Shown here piece by piece: positions 35,279 to 41,761 of a DNA stretch of 41,761 nucleotides; position 1 is the stretch's first letter, and each line of letters begins with the position of its first letter. The notes below the pieces were generated by a model. The model was not told the origin of the DNA and searched no databases. It was given only the letters and a program-made list of their open reading frames with translations. The position numbers and the translations under genes were made by a program. Source of the stretch: Gemmatimonadaceae bacterium. Lineage in GTDB: Bacteria; Gemmatimonadota; Gemmatimonadetes; Gemmatimonadales; Gemmatimonadaceae. The stretch covers positions 1 to 41,761 of the forward strand of contig JAIETI010000065.1 in NCBI GenBank assembly GCA_019745365.1, written 5' to 3'.

Positions 35279-36768
35279 CAGCGCCCGGTCGCGAGATGCA
35301 CGAGCAGGGCGTCCTGCACGCGCTCCACCTCGCGGTTCGGCACCGTGAAGTTGTTGCAAAGCATCGAGAACAACAGCACCCGTCCATCTGCTGCGGTGAC
35401 GTAGCCCGAGAGCGAGCGTACCTTGTCCACCGTCCCGGTCTTCGCATGCACGTTCCCCGCCGCCTTGGTGCCGCGCATCCGACTGCGGATCGTACCGTCG
35501 ACTCCCGCGATCGGGAGCGCGTCGTAGAACGTCTTGAAGTCCGGGTGCTGGCGCATCGCGTCGAGCACCTTCACGATCGTCTGTGGGGTCACATAATCGT
35601 GGCGCGAGAGTCCGCTCCCGTCGCGCACGGCGCGCCCCATGGTATCCGCGCCCCACGCGTTCAGCTGCTGCTCGATCACCGCACGCCCCGCAGACGCGGT
35701 GCCGGCACGCCCCTTCTCGAGGCCCAGCGTTCGGATGAAGAGCTCTCCGATCTGGTTCTGGCTCGGCTTCTCGAAGAGCGGGAGCACCTCGGCGAGCGTC
35801 CTCGACTGCCAGGTGACGAGCGGAGGGCTCGTCGGCAGCGGGACCGTCGGCGCCGCGATGACATTCCCACGCACGCGGATTCCGCGCGCGGCGAGCGCTT
35901 GCGCGAAGGCATCGAGCCACGCGGCGCCCGGATCGCGGAGCGCGACATCGATGACCGCCGAATCTCCCACCGCCACGGTGCCGCTCACGGCGAGCACCGG
36001 CCGCGCCCCGCGCACATCACTCTCCCATTCCACCCGCGTCGCGCGCTCACCGCGCGCGACGGTGCGCACCGCCACGCTCCCAATCGTCGGGATCCCCGCC
36101 GCCGGAGACGTCCGCACGGTGACCGGAGCACCCACCGTCGCGCCGCCGCGAACCACCACGGTGGCGTATCCCTCGTTGAATGTCAGCTCATCGACCCCGG
36201 CGGAGTAGGCGAAATCGAATCCGTCGGCCGGCCAGCCAAAGCCCGTGGTGGTGTCGGGGAAGGCGTCGCCACCTCGCACGAGCGCGCCGGCCACCTCACG
36301 GACACCACGTGCTGCGAGCGAGTCCGCGAGGGCGCGCAGCGGCACCATCGCGTCGCCGTATGCCGCGTCTGAGACCGACGGATCGCCACGGCCGACGACG
36401 ATCAGATCGCCCCGCAGCACGCCGTCCACGATCGGCCCACCGCCGTGCAACATCGTGCGCCACCGGAAGTCGCGCCCGAGCTGCGCGAGTGCCGTCGCAC
36501 CGGTCAGCAGCTTCTGGTTCGATGCCGGCATGAACAGCTTCGCGGCGTTGCGCGCCACGAGCGTGTCGCCGCGCGCGGGATCGACGATGAGGATCCCCCA
36601 GTTCGCATTCGCGAACATCGGGGCACCGATGAGCGAATCCGTCATGCGGGCCAGCGCACGGTCGGTGTCACGGCGTGGTGCGGTTGGCGCGGACCGGAAC
36701 GGGCCGACGCATGCGACCGCCACCAGGGCGATCGAGAGCACGGGAAAAGCGGCAGGACGTCGCATCAT
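35278..36768 (-). CDS. dacB: D-alanyl-D-alanine carboxypeptidase/endopeptidase (PBP4, DacB family)
   Basis: 496 aa. The penicillin-binding motifs of family S13 are present: SxxK in 'MPASNQKLLTGATAL', SxN in 'KPSQNQIGELF', and KTG in 'HAKTGTVDKVRSLSGYV'. A long inserted region lies between SxxK and SxN, as usual for PBP4. The N-terminus is a signal peptide with a lipobox-like 'ALVAVAC' (Cys20), so it may be a lipoprotein. It trims or cleaves peptidoglycan cross-links in the periplasm. It sits between mobB and moeA, coupled to both, which is an odd place for a cell-wall gene. Confidence 0.93.
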   Translation of the reverse strand: MMRRPAAFPVLSIALVAVACVGPFRSAPTAPRRDTDRALARMTDSLIGAPMFANANWGILIVDPARGDTLVARNAAKLFMPASNQKLLTGATALAQLGRDFRWRTMLHGGGPIVDGVLRGDLIVVGRGDPSVSDAAYGDAMVPLRALADSLAARGVREVAGALVRGGDAFPDTTTGFGWPADGFDFAYSAGVDELTFNEGYATVVVRGGATVGAPVTVRTSPAAGIPTIGSVAVRTVARGERATRVEWESDVRGARPVLAVSGTVAVGDSAVIDVALRDPGAAWLDAFAQALAARGIRVRGNVIAAPTVPLPTSPPLVTWQSRTLAEVLPLFEKPSQNQIGELFIRTLGLEKGRAGTASAGRAVIEQQLNAWGADTMGRAVRDGSGLSRHDYVTPQTIVKVLDAMRQHPDFKTFYDALPIAGVDGTIRSRMRGTKAAGNVHAKTGTVDKVRSLSGYVTAADGRVLLFSMLCNNFTVPNREVERVQDALLVHLATGR

Positions 36769-37295
36769 CGGGGAGGGAGAAAGGTCGTCGTCACCCAGTC
36801 ACACAGTGCATCGCACCATGCCGGATCGTCGAGCAGGAAACGCGGGCCGGGGATGGCACACGTCGGATCATCGGTCACGCTGGCGCGCCAACTCGCCGCG
36901 TGCGGAAGGGCAGCGTCGTAGAGCGGGGTCGCGTGCGCCGCGCGCCGATGGACCTCGATCTTCGGCAGATCGGACTGCTTGAATCCTTCGCAGAGCACGA
37001 GGTCCATGTCGGCCATGTGGGTGTCCGCCACCTCGCGTGCAGATCGCTCCTCGCTCCATCGCGCGACGAGCGCGAACCGATCTGGCGCGATCATCGCCAC
37101 GCGTTCCGCCTCGCCCTCGTGAAAGTGACGATAGGTATCCGTCTGTGCCGGGTCGAGATGGAACGAGTGCGAGCCATGCTTGATCGTCCCGATCCGCCAT
37201 CCGCGACGCCCGAGCGCCGACGCGAGGCGCACCGTCAGCGTCGTCTTGCCGGCGTGCTTCTTACCGACGATCGCGAGCAGTGGGGGACTGGGCAC
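36765..37295 (-). CDS. mobB: Molybdopterin-guanine dinucleotide biosynthesis protein MobB
   Basis: 176 aa GTP-binding accessory protein. The P-loop is 'AIVGKKHAGKTTLTVRLA', followed by 'IGTIKHGSHSFHLDP' (MobB signature) and 'MDLVLCEGFKQSDLPKIEVHR' (family 'dlvlvEGfk....pKiev'). It assists MobA in making the bis-MGD or MGD cofactor. GTG 37295 lies inside the end of mobA, a 35-nt overlap in a different frame. Its stop overlaps the dacB ATG. Confidence 0.92.
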   Translation of the reverse strand: MPSPPLLAIVGKKHAGKTTLTVRLASALGRRGWRIGTIKHGSHSFHLDPAQTDTYRHFHEGEAERVAMIAPDRFALVARWSEERSAREVADTHMADMDLVLCEGFKQSDLPKIEVHRRAAHATPLYDAALPHAASWRASVTDDPTCAIPGPRFLLDDPAWCDALCDWVTTTFLPPR

Positions 37296-37884
37296 GGGAC
37301 TCCGCCGCCACGAGATCCTCGGGCGCGTTGACGTTCGAGAAGAGAAGGGCAGGATCGCCGAACCGGGCGACCTCCGCCGCCGACAGGCGCGCGGCGCGGA
37401 CATCGGCATGGAACGACACCACCCGAAGATCGCCTGCGGCGAGCCGCGCCGCGACCGGGGGGAGGCAGCGCGCGCTGTACCACGCGCACAGTGGCTCGAC
37501 GCCACGTCCACTCCCCGCGCTCTCCGGCACACAGAGGTCGGCGTCCGCCTCGCCCCGCGCGCGGAGCGCCGCGAGCAACGCCGCGGGCACGAACGGCATA
37601 TCCCACGCGACCAGCAACACGTCGTCTCTGGCGTGATGCAGTGCGGCATGCACCCCGCCGAGCGCGCCGGCATCCGCGACGACGTCCGGGAACGCGGGAA
37701 CGCCGGGAAGCCACTCCGTCGCTTGCGGTGCGTTCGCGATGACGATCAGCCGATCCGTCGTCTCGCGCAACGCCGACGCCACGCGATCGATGATCCGTTC
37801 ACCCCCGACACGCTCCAACCCCTTCGCGCGGCCGTCGTAGCGCGTCGCGCGACCGCCCGCGAGGATGACGCCGGTACAACTCAT
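37261..37884 (-). CDS. mobA: Molybdenum cofactor guanylyltransferase MobA
   Basis: 207 aa. The N-terminus 'GVILAGGRATRYDGRAKGL' is the nucleotide-binding loop (family 'LAGG.s.RmG.dKa'). 'LVAWDMPFVPAALLAAL' holds the metal-binding Asp, and 'VPESAGSGRGVEPLCAWYS' and 'FSNVNAPEDL' are typical. It transfers GMP to molybdopterin. The ATG at 37884 overlaps the fdhD stop (ATGA). The variant 'ATRYDGRAK' in place of the usual Met-Gly is mild. Confidence 0.92.
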   Translation of the reverse strand: MSCTGVILAGGRATRYDGRAKGLERVGGERIIDRVASALRETTDRLIVIANAPQATEWLPGVPAFPDVVADAGALGGVHAALHHARDDVLLVAWDMPFVPAALLAALRARGEADADLCVPESAGSGRGVEPLCAWYSARCLPPVAARLAAGDLRVVSFHADVRAARLSAAEVARFGDPALLFSNVNAPEDLVAAESRAQSPTARDRR

Positions 37885-38594
37885 CCCGTCGGCCAGAGCT
37901 GCGGCGACCCACTCACCGCACGTCCGATCAACGCCATCCCCGCCGCGCGCGCGATCTCCGTCGCGATGCTGCTCGGCACACTCGGCGTCGCGACCACCGC
38001 GATCCGCGCGCGGGCGGCCTTGTACGCGAGTTCGCCGGAGATGCGGCCGGTCACGAGCAGCATCAGATCGTCCGGCCGCTCCCCAGCGATCAGGCGAGCA
38101 CCGATCACCTTGTCCACGGCGTTGTGGCGCCCGATGTCCTCGGCATGCGTCAATAACGATGTCCCATCGGTCAACGCCGCCGCGTGGATCCCGCCGGTGC
38201 TCTGATAGCGCTCCCCGCGCGCAAACAGCTCCTTGAAGAGCAGTCGCGTCGTCGCGAGATCGGGGATCGTCGGGGGCGCCGTGCGCCGGGGCACCGCCGA
38301 CATCGAGCCGAGGATGGTCGTCACCGCGCCGCATCCACTGGCGAGCACGCGGCGACGCTCGGTCGCTTCGACCGCCGCGTACCGATCCGCATCGATCTCG
38401 ACCCAGAAGCCCGGCTCCTTCGCGCACGGACGCATCGATCGCACGTCCGTCTTCGCGTCGATGTACCCCTCGCCGTGGAGCCAACCGACCACAAGCTCCG
38501 GGAGTTGCTCGGGCGTGCACATCCAGGTCACCGCTGGCGCGCCGTTCACCTCGAGCCAGACCGGGACCTCGTCGACCGCGTCGAGGGCGTTCAC
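37881..38594 (-). CDS. fdhD: FdhD-type sulfurtransferase for molybdenum/tungsten formate dehydrogenase
   Basis: 237 aa. 'EVPVWLEVNGAPAVTWMCTPEQLPELVVGWLHGEGYI', 'GGIHAAALTDGTSLLTHAEDIGRHNAVDKVIG' and 'LLVTGRISGELAYKAARARIAVVATPSVPSSIATEIA' are clear FdhD signatures, given here as separate family segments. FdhD moves sulfur from IscS to the Mo/W cofactor before its insertion into formate dehydrogenase. The usual CxxC region reads 'SGCGAV': only the first Cys (Cys88) is present. No formate dehydrogenase gene is in the window. The GTG at 38594 overlaps the upstream stop (GTGA). Confidence 0.92.
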   Translation of the reverse strand: MNALDAVDEVPVWLEVNGAPAVTWMCTPEQLPELVVGWLHGEGYIDAKTDVRSMRPCAKEPGFWVEIDADRYAAVEATERRRVLASGCGAVTTILGSMSAVPRRTAPPTIPDLATTRLLFKELFARGERYQSTGGIHAAALTDGTSLLTHAEDIGRHNAVDKVIGARLIAGERPDDLMLLVTGRISGELAYKAARARIAVVATPSVPSSIATEIARAAGMALIGRAVSGSPQLWPTG

Positions 38595-39010
38595 GTCTCC
38601 CACGTCGCGGAGAGGGTGTCCGATTCTGCCACCGTCACGCGCGTGACGCGGGCGGGCGCCGCGAGGTGCGGCTGCACCCGCTCCGCGATGAGGCGCGCCA
38701 TCTCCTCGCACGTCGGAATCTTCGCGCCCTCGGCGAACGCCGCATCGCTCGTGTTGAGCACCTGATGATCCCAGCGCGCGACGACCTCTGCCGCGAGCGC
38801 CGCATCGAGCGCGGCCAGCGAGACGCACATCCCCGTCTGGGGGTCGATCTCACCCCGCACCGTGACATCCACGACGTAGCTGTGCCCGTGCCACGGGAGT
38901 CGCGCACACTTCCCGAACGCCGCCTCGTTCTGCGCGGCACTCCACTCCGCGCGGTGGTAGCGGTGCGCCGCGCCGAAGGTGACCCGTCGCGTGAGCGAGA
39001 CGGTGCTCAC
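38591..39010 (-). CDS. 6-pyruvoyl-tetrahydropterin synthase-like protein (PTPS/QueD superfamily)
   Basis: 139 aa, full-length T-fold enzyme. Zinc ligands are His16 ('GAAHRYH'), His41 and His43 ('HGHSY'); the catalytic triad is Cys35, Asp81 and His82 ('WDHQVLN'); Glu129 is the pterin anchor. The spacing C35-x5-HGH and the segment 'GEIDPQTGMCVSL' match animal PTPS ('FGKCNNPNGHGHNY', 'GEIDPVTGM') better than QueD, whose spacing is C-x3-HGH. It may make 6-pyruvoyl-tetrahydropterin for tetrahydrobiopterin; a queuosine (QueD) role is the alternative. GTG 39010 is chosen over a start at 39043 because it lies right after the upstream stop and begins the first strand. Confidence 0.85.
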   Translation of the reverse strand: MSTVSLTRRVTFGAAHRYHRAEWSAAQNEAAFGKCARLPWHGHSYVVDVTVRGEIDPQTGMCVSLAALDAALAAEVVARWDHQVLNTSDAAFAEGAKIPTCEEMARLIAERVQPHLAAPARVTRVTVAESDTLSATWET

Positions 39011-39014
39011 CGTC

Positions 39015-39695
39015 TCACCGATAGAAGTGCCAACTGAGCCCACTCGTGAACGCCCAGTTGGAGTTGAACGCGCTGAGCGACGCGGTCTGTGGCACCAACG
39101 GGGTCCCCGCGAGATTCGCGCGATAGAACTCCGGATACTTCGTTTGCCACACCCGATTCGTCAGGCTTACGCCCGCTTCGAGTCGCCGCCCGCTGTGCCA
39201 GCGCACACTCGGCCCGAAGGTGAACGCGAACTTCGTCCCGAAGTTGTAGCCACCGGGATCCGGCGCAGTGACGAAATCGCTCACGATCCCGACGCCCGCG
39301 CCGAACGTCGGCACCAGTCGATGGAAACTCTTCCGACCGGTGAGGTTCAGCGTGATCCCGAGGTCGGCGAGCAGGAGATTCGAGCTCTTCTCGCCGAGCA
39401 CACGGTTCGCCGGCGCCGCGAAGGGGTCCTTCACGTCGCGCGTGGACTGCAGGGCGCCGACGCGGAAGGTGACGTTCGCCGGGCCACCGATGGCGATGTC
39501 GTAGCGACCTTCGACCATCGGGCCCGGTTTCGGCGCGACGCCCGCCGGGCCGGCCGAGGGGCTCATGTAGCCGACGTTGAGCGTGACATGATGCTTGAAC
39601 TCGAGGTCGACATACGGGCTCTTCTCGGGAAGATGCCCGACCTGCGCCTCGAGCCGCATGGCGATGAGGGCGCACACCAACAGGCGCCGCGTCAT
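39015..39695 (-). CDS. Exported, probable outer-membrane beta-barrel protein
   Basis: 226 aa. Signal peptide 1-17 ('ALIAMRLEA' then Gln18). The mature part alternates in strand-like fashion with Gly/aromatic turns ('VDLEFKHHVTLNVGYMSP', 'VEGRYDIAIGGPANVTFRVG', 'LGITLNLTG', 'VRWHSGRRLEAGVSLTNRVW') and ends in '...WHFYR', aromatic near the end. It looks like an outer-membrane barrel of about 8-10 strands; the family is not recognised. The ATG overlaps the gpmI stop (ATGA). Confidence 0.7.
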   Translation of the reverse strand: MTRRLLVCALIAMRLEAQVGHLPEKSPYVDLEFKHHVTLNVGYMSPSAGPAGVAPKPGPMVEGRYDIAIGGPANVTFRVGALQSTRDVKDPFAAPANRVLGEKSSNLLLADLGITLNLTGRKSFHRLVPTFGAGVGIVSDFVTAPDPGGYNFGTKFAFTFGPSVRWHSGRRLEAGVSLTNRVWQTKYPEFYRANLAGTPLVPQTASLSAFNSNWAFTSGLSWHFYR

Positions 39696-41242
39696 CGGTC
39701 GGCTCCGGCGGCAAGTCGAAGATCGCGCCCCGTCATCTCGGCGGGCGCGGCGAGTCCCAAGAGCGCGAGCGCCGTCGGACCGACGTCACAGAGCGCGCCG
39801 CCGGCGCGGAGCGTCGGGGGCGCATCGTCGTCGACCAACAGGAACGGCACCGGATTGGTCGTATGCGCCGTGTGCGGGCCGCCAGTCGTCGGATCGATCA
39901 TCAGTTCGCAGTTCCCGTGGTCCGCCGTGATCAACAGTCGTGCCCCCGCGCGTTCGGCGCTCGCGACGATGCGCGTCAAGCAGCGGTCGACCGTCTCGAT
40001 CGCCGCGATCGTCGCGGCGAGGTTGCCGCTGTGTCCTACCATGTCACCGTTCGCATAGTTGCAGAGCGTGAAGTGGTGCGACCGCGCGTCGATCGCGCCA
40101 CAGAGCACGTCGGTGATCCCGGGCGCACTCATCTCCGGCATCAGGTCATACGTCGCGACCTGCTGCGACGGCACGAGGAGGCGCTCTTCGCCAGCATACG
40201 GGATCTCATTCCCGCCATTGAAGAAGTAGGTCACGTGCGGGTACTTCTCGGTCTCCGCGGTGCGTAGCGTGGTCATCCCCGCGTCGTGCAGCACGTCCGC
40301 CATCAGCCGCGCCATCGAGAACGGCTCGAACGCCACCGGGAGTCCGAACGTCTGGTCATACTGCGTCATCGTCGCGACGGAAACACTCGGCCGCGTGGCG
40401 ACCGCGAACCCCTCGAACCCCGGCTGCGTGAGCGCGCGCACGATCTGACGCATGCGGTCGGAGCGGTAGTTCCAGCAGAGCACGCCGTCACCATCGCGCA
40501 TCGGCGCGACCGCGGCGCCGGCGCGCTGCACCACGCCGGGCACGATGAACTCGTCGGTCACATCGCGGTCGTATTCGGCGCGCACGAAGGCGAGCGGATC
40601 TTCGATCGGCCGCCCGACGCCCTCCACCACTGCGCGATACGCGAGCTCCGTCCGCGGCCACCGCTGGTCGCGGTCCATCGCGTAGTACCGCCCACTCACG
40701 CTCGCGATCTCGGCGCGGCCCTGGATCGAACGCATCAACGACTCGAGATAGCCGACCGCAGAGCGGGGGAGGGTATCGCGCCCATCAAGGAAGAGATGGA
40801 TCGCGATGCGAGCGACGCCGCACCACTCCGCGAGATCGACGCAGGCGAGAAGATGGTCACCATGCGCATGCACGCCGCCATCGCCGAGCAAGCCCATCAG
40901 ATGAAGCGTGGCACCGCGCGCGGCGACCGCGCGACAGACGCCAGTGAACGCCGCATTCTGACGAAAGGTCCCATCCTCGATCGCGCTCCCGATGCGCACG
41001 AGGTCCTGTTGGACCACGCGCCCTGCGCCGAGGTTGAGGTGGCCGACCTCGGAGTTCCCCATCTGCCCGGCGGGGAGCCCCACCGCGCGACCGCTCGCGT
41101 CGAGCAACGTCCGTGGCGCGCGCGCCCAGAGACGGTCCCACGTCGGCGTTGCGGCAAGCGCGATCGCGTTCCCCTCGCGAGACTCCCGATACCCCCAGCC
41201 GTCAAGGACGACCAACACCACAGGACGATCGATCGACGTCAT
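39692..41242 (-). CDS. gpmI: 2,3-bisphosphoglycerate-independent phosphoglycerate mutase
   Basis: 516 aa, normal for the family. It interconverts 3- and 2-phosphoglycerate in glycolysis using two Mn ions. 'VVLVVLDGWGYRES' gives the first metal-binding Asp and 'PAGQMGNSEVGHLNLGAGR' the phosphorylated Ser. 'FLDGRDTLPRSA', 'SGRYYAMDRDQRW', 'CWNYRSDRMRQI', 'ETEKYPHVTYFFNGG' and 'NYANGDMVGHSGN', 'TADHGNCE' are all family signatures. The ATG at 41242 begins the conserved N-terminus; the open frame runs further up to 41497 through promoter-like sequence. It heads the long minus-strand operon. Confidence 0.96.
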   Translation of the reverse strand: MTSIDRPVVLVVLDGWGYRESREGNAIALAATPTWDRLWARAPRTLLDASGRAVGLPAGQMGNSEVGHLNLGAGRVVQQDLVRIGSAIEDGTFRQNAAFTGVCRAVAARGATLHLMGLLGDGGVHAHGDHLLACVDLAEWCGVARIAIHLFLDGRDTLPRSAVGYLESLMRSIQGRAEIASVSGRYYAMDRDQRWPRTELAYRAVVEGVGRPIEDPLAFVRAEYDRDVTDEFIVPGVVQRAGAAVAPMRDGDGVLCWNYRSDRMRQIVRALTQPGFEGFAVATRPSVSVATMTQYDQTFGLPVAFEPFSMARLMADVLHDAGMTTLRTAETEKYPHVTYFFNGGNEIPYAGEERLLVPSQQVATYDLMPEMSAPGITDVLCGAIDARSHHFTLCNYANGDMVGHSGNLAATIAAIETVDRCLTRIVASAERAGARLLITADHGNCELMIDPTTGGPHTAHTTNPVPFLLVDDDAPPTLRAGGALCDVGPTALALLGLAAPAEMTGRDLRLAAGADR

Positions 41243-41299
41243 CTTGGACGGAGGGCGGGCACGATGGTAGTTTCGGGAAGCCTTGCGGCGCGGGTGCGG

Positions 41300-41305
41300 A
41301 ATATA
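41300..41305 (-). promoter_or_regulatory. Candidate -10 element for the gpmI operon
   Basis: TATATT on the minus strand (5/6 match), about 58 nt before the gpmI ATG, in the 96-nt divergent gap 41243-41338. No convincing -35 is seen. Confidence 0.3.
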
Positions 41306-41338
41306 CCCCGCGGTCCCCTTCTCCAGCGACGGTACGAC

Positions 41339-41761
41339 GTGCGTTCCGCTCTCCTGTCCTTCCTCGCGTGCGTGCCCCTCGCGGCGCAGACTGCGCTCAC
41401 GCGCGATGCCAATGTTCGCTCGGCGCCCAACGGCGCGGTCATCGCGGTGCTCAAGGCGGGCACGACGGTCACCCTCGGCGAGCGGCGCGGCGATCAACAG
41501 TCGATCACCTTCGACGGCTGGCTTGACGGCACCAAGCTCGGCGCCGGGAAGGACGGATTCGACGCCACGCTCACCGGCCCATTGGCGATGCGGCTCCGAT
41601 CGGCACCCTCCATGAAGGGTGTGATCCTCGGCGAGGTGCGGCCCGGCGCGGGGGTCGCGCGTGGGGCGAAGCAGGGAAGCTGGACGCGGGTCACGCGCTC
41701 CGGGTGGGTCGGCGCCGCCGCCGTCGGAGGCGCGGCGCCGACCGTCGCTGCGAGGCCAGCG
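41339..41761 (+). CDS. Exported SH3-domain (SH3b-like) protein, N-terminal part (runs off right edge)
   Basis: The frame is open from GTG 41339 to the window end (141 codons, no stop). The N-terminus is a Sec signal peptide ('FLACVPLAA' then Gln17). Two bacterial SH3-like repeats follow: 'RDANVRSAPNGAVIAVLKAGTTVTLGERRG..W' (about 21-63) and a second one at about 78-126 ('AMRLRSAP', 'GEVRPGA', 'W..V.RSGWVG'). The 'N/LRSaP..g.vi..l..G..v' pattern is typical. These domains bind cell-wall or peptide ligands in exported proteins. The start codon is the one that gives the full signal peptide; it is inferred. No C-terminal catalytic domain can be seen because the window ends. Confidence 0.75.
   Translation, partial: MRSALLSFLACVPLAAQTALTRDANVRSAPNGAVIAVLKAGTTVTLGERRGDQQSITFDGWLDGTKLGAGKDGFDATLTGPLAMRLRSAPSMKGVILGEVRPGAGVARGAKQGSWTRVTRSGWVGAAAVGGAAPTVAARPA

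Noticed and set aside
35279-35920. Upstream extension of the moeA frame
   Set aside because: The extra residues are antisense-like and out of frame with dacB, which covers this DNA; MoeA starts normally at 35278.

Overview
The window is GC-rich bacterial chromosome with tightly packed genes. Many starts overlap the preceding stop (ATGA, GTGA, TGATG). I see no rRNA, tRNA, CRISPR array, insertion sequence or phage gene. The gene content, AtpB and AtpF with N-terminal signal peptides, menaquinone-type ETF oxidoreductase, and many Sec signal peptides ending in Ala-Gln suggest an FCB-group organism, most likely Gemmatimonadota. That assignment is inferred from family resemblance and not proven.

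Left part (1-12.4 kb). A partial MoxR-type ATPase and a BsuPI-domain lipoprotein lie on the minus strand, divergent from a split ATP synthase operon (atpZ, atpI-like, atpB, atpE, atpF, atpH) that has no F1 alpha, gamma, beta or epsilon genes. Strong hairpins flank atpE, and a terminator follows atpH. Next come a small 4Fe-4S protein, a cupin and a sugar-nucleotidyltransferase, closed by a terminator. A coupled five-gene cluster follows: Tat-exported GH109-type Gfo/Idh/MocA protein, sodium:solute symporter, nucleotidyltransferase, GHMP sugar kinase and MFS transporter. It looks like a pathway for using or salvaging an amino sugar.

Middle part (12.3-23.8 kb). On the minus strand, an S9 peptidase is coupled to a YbdD-type small protein. 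Divergent from it is the methionine operon metY-metX-hom. Its leader holds a good promoter, a SAM-II riboswitch, an intrinsic terminator, a methionine-rich short ORF, and a second intrinsic terminator just before metY. This leader is the most interesting regulatory region in the window. cstA converges on hom; then an exported protein, an NAD-type isocitrate dehydrogenase, a metallophosphoesterase and a SprT-like metalloprotease follow.

Right part (23.8-41.8 kb). An acyl-CoA dehydrogenase with its own promoter is followed by a hairpin-rich spacer, a lipoprotein and a small membrane protein. An alkylglycerol-monooxygenase-like enzyme converges on an SDR. The etfB-etfA-outer-membrane protein-EMO operon carries acyl-CoA electrons to menaquinone. 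A ten-gene, almost gapless minus-strand operon (41242 down to 33085) holds gpmI, an outer-membrane protein, a 6-pyruvoyl-tetrahydropterin-synthase-like gene, fdhD, mobA, mobB, dacB, moeA, a methyltransferase and a small membrane protein. A partial SH3-domain exported protein runs off the right edge.
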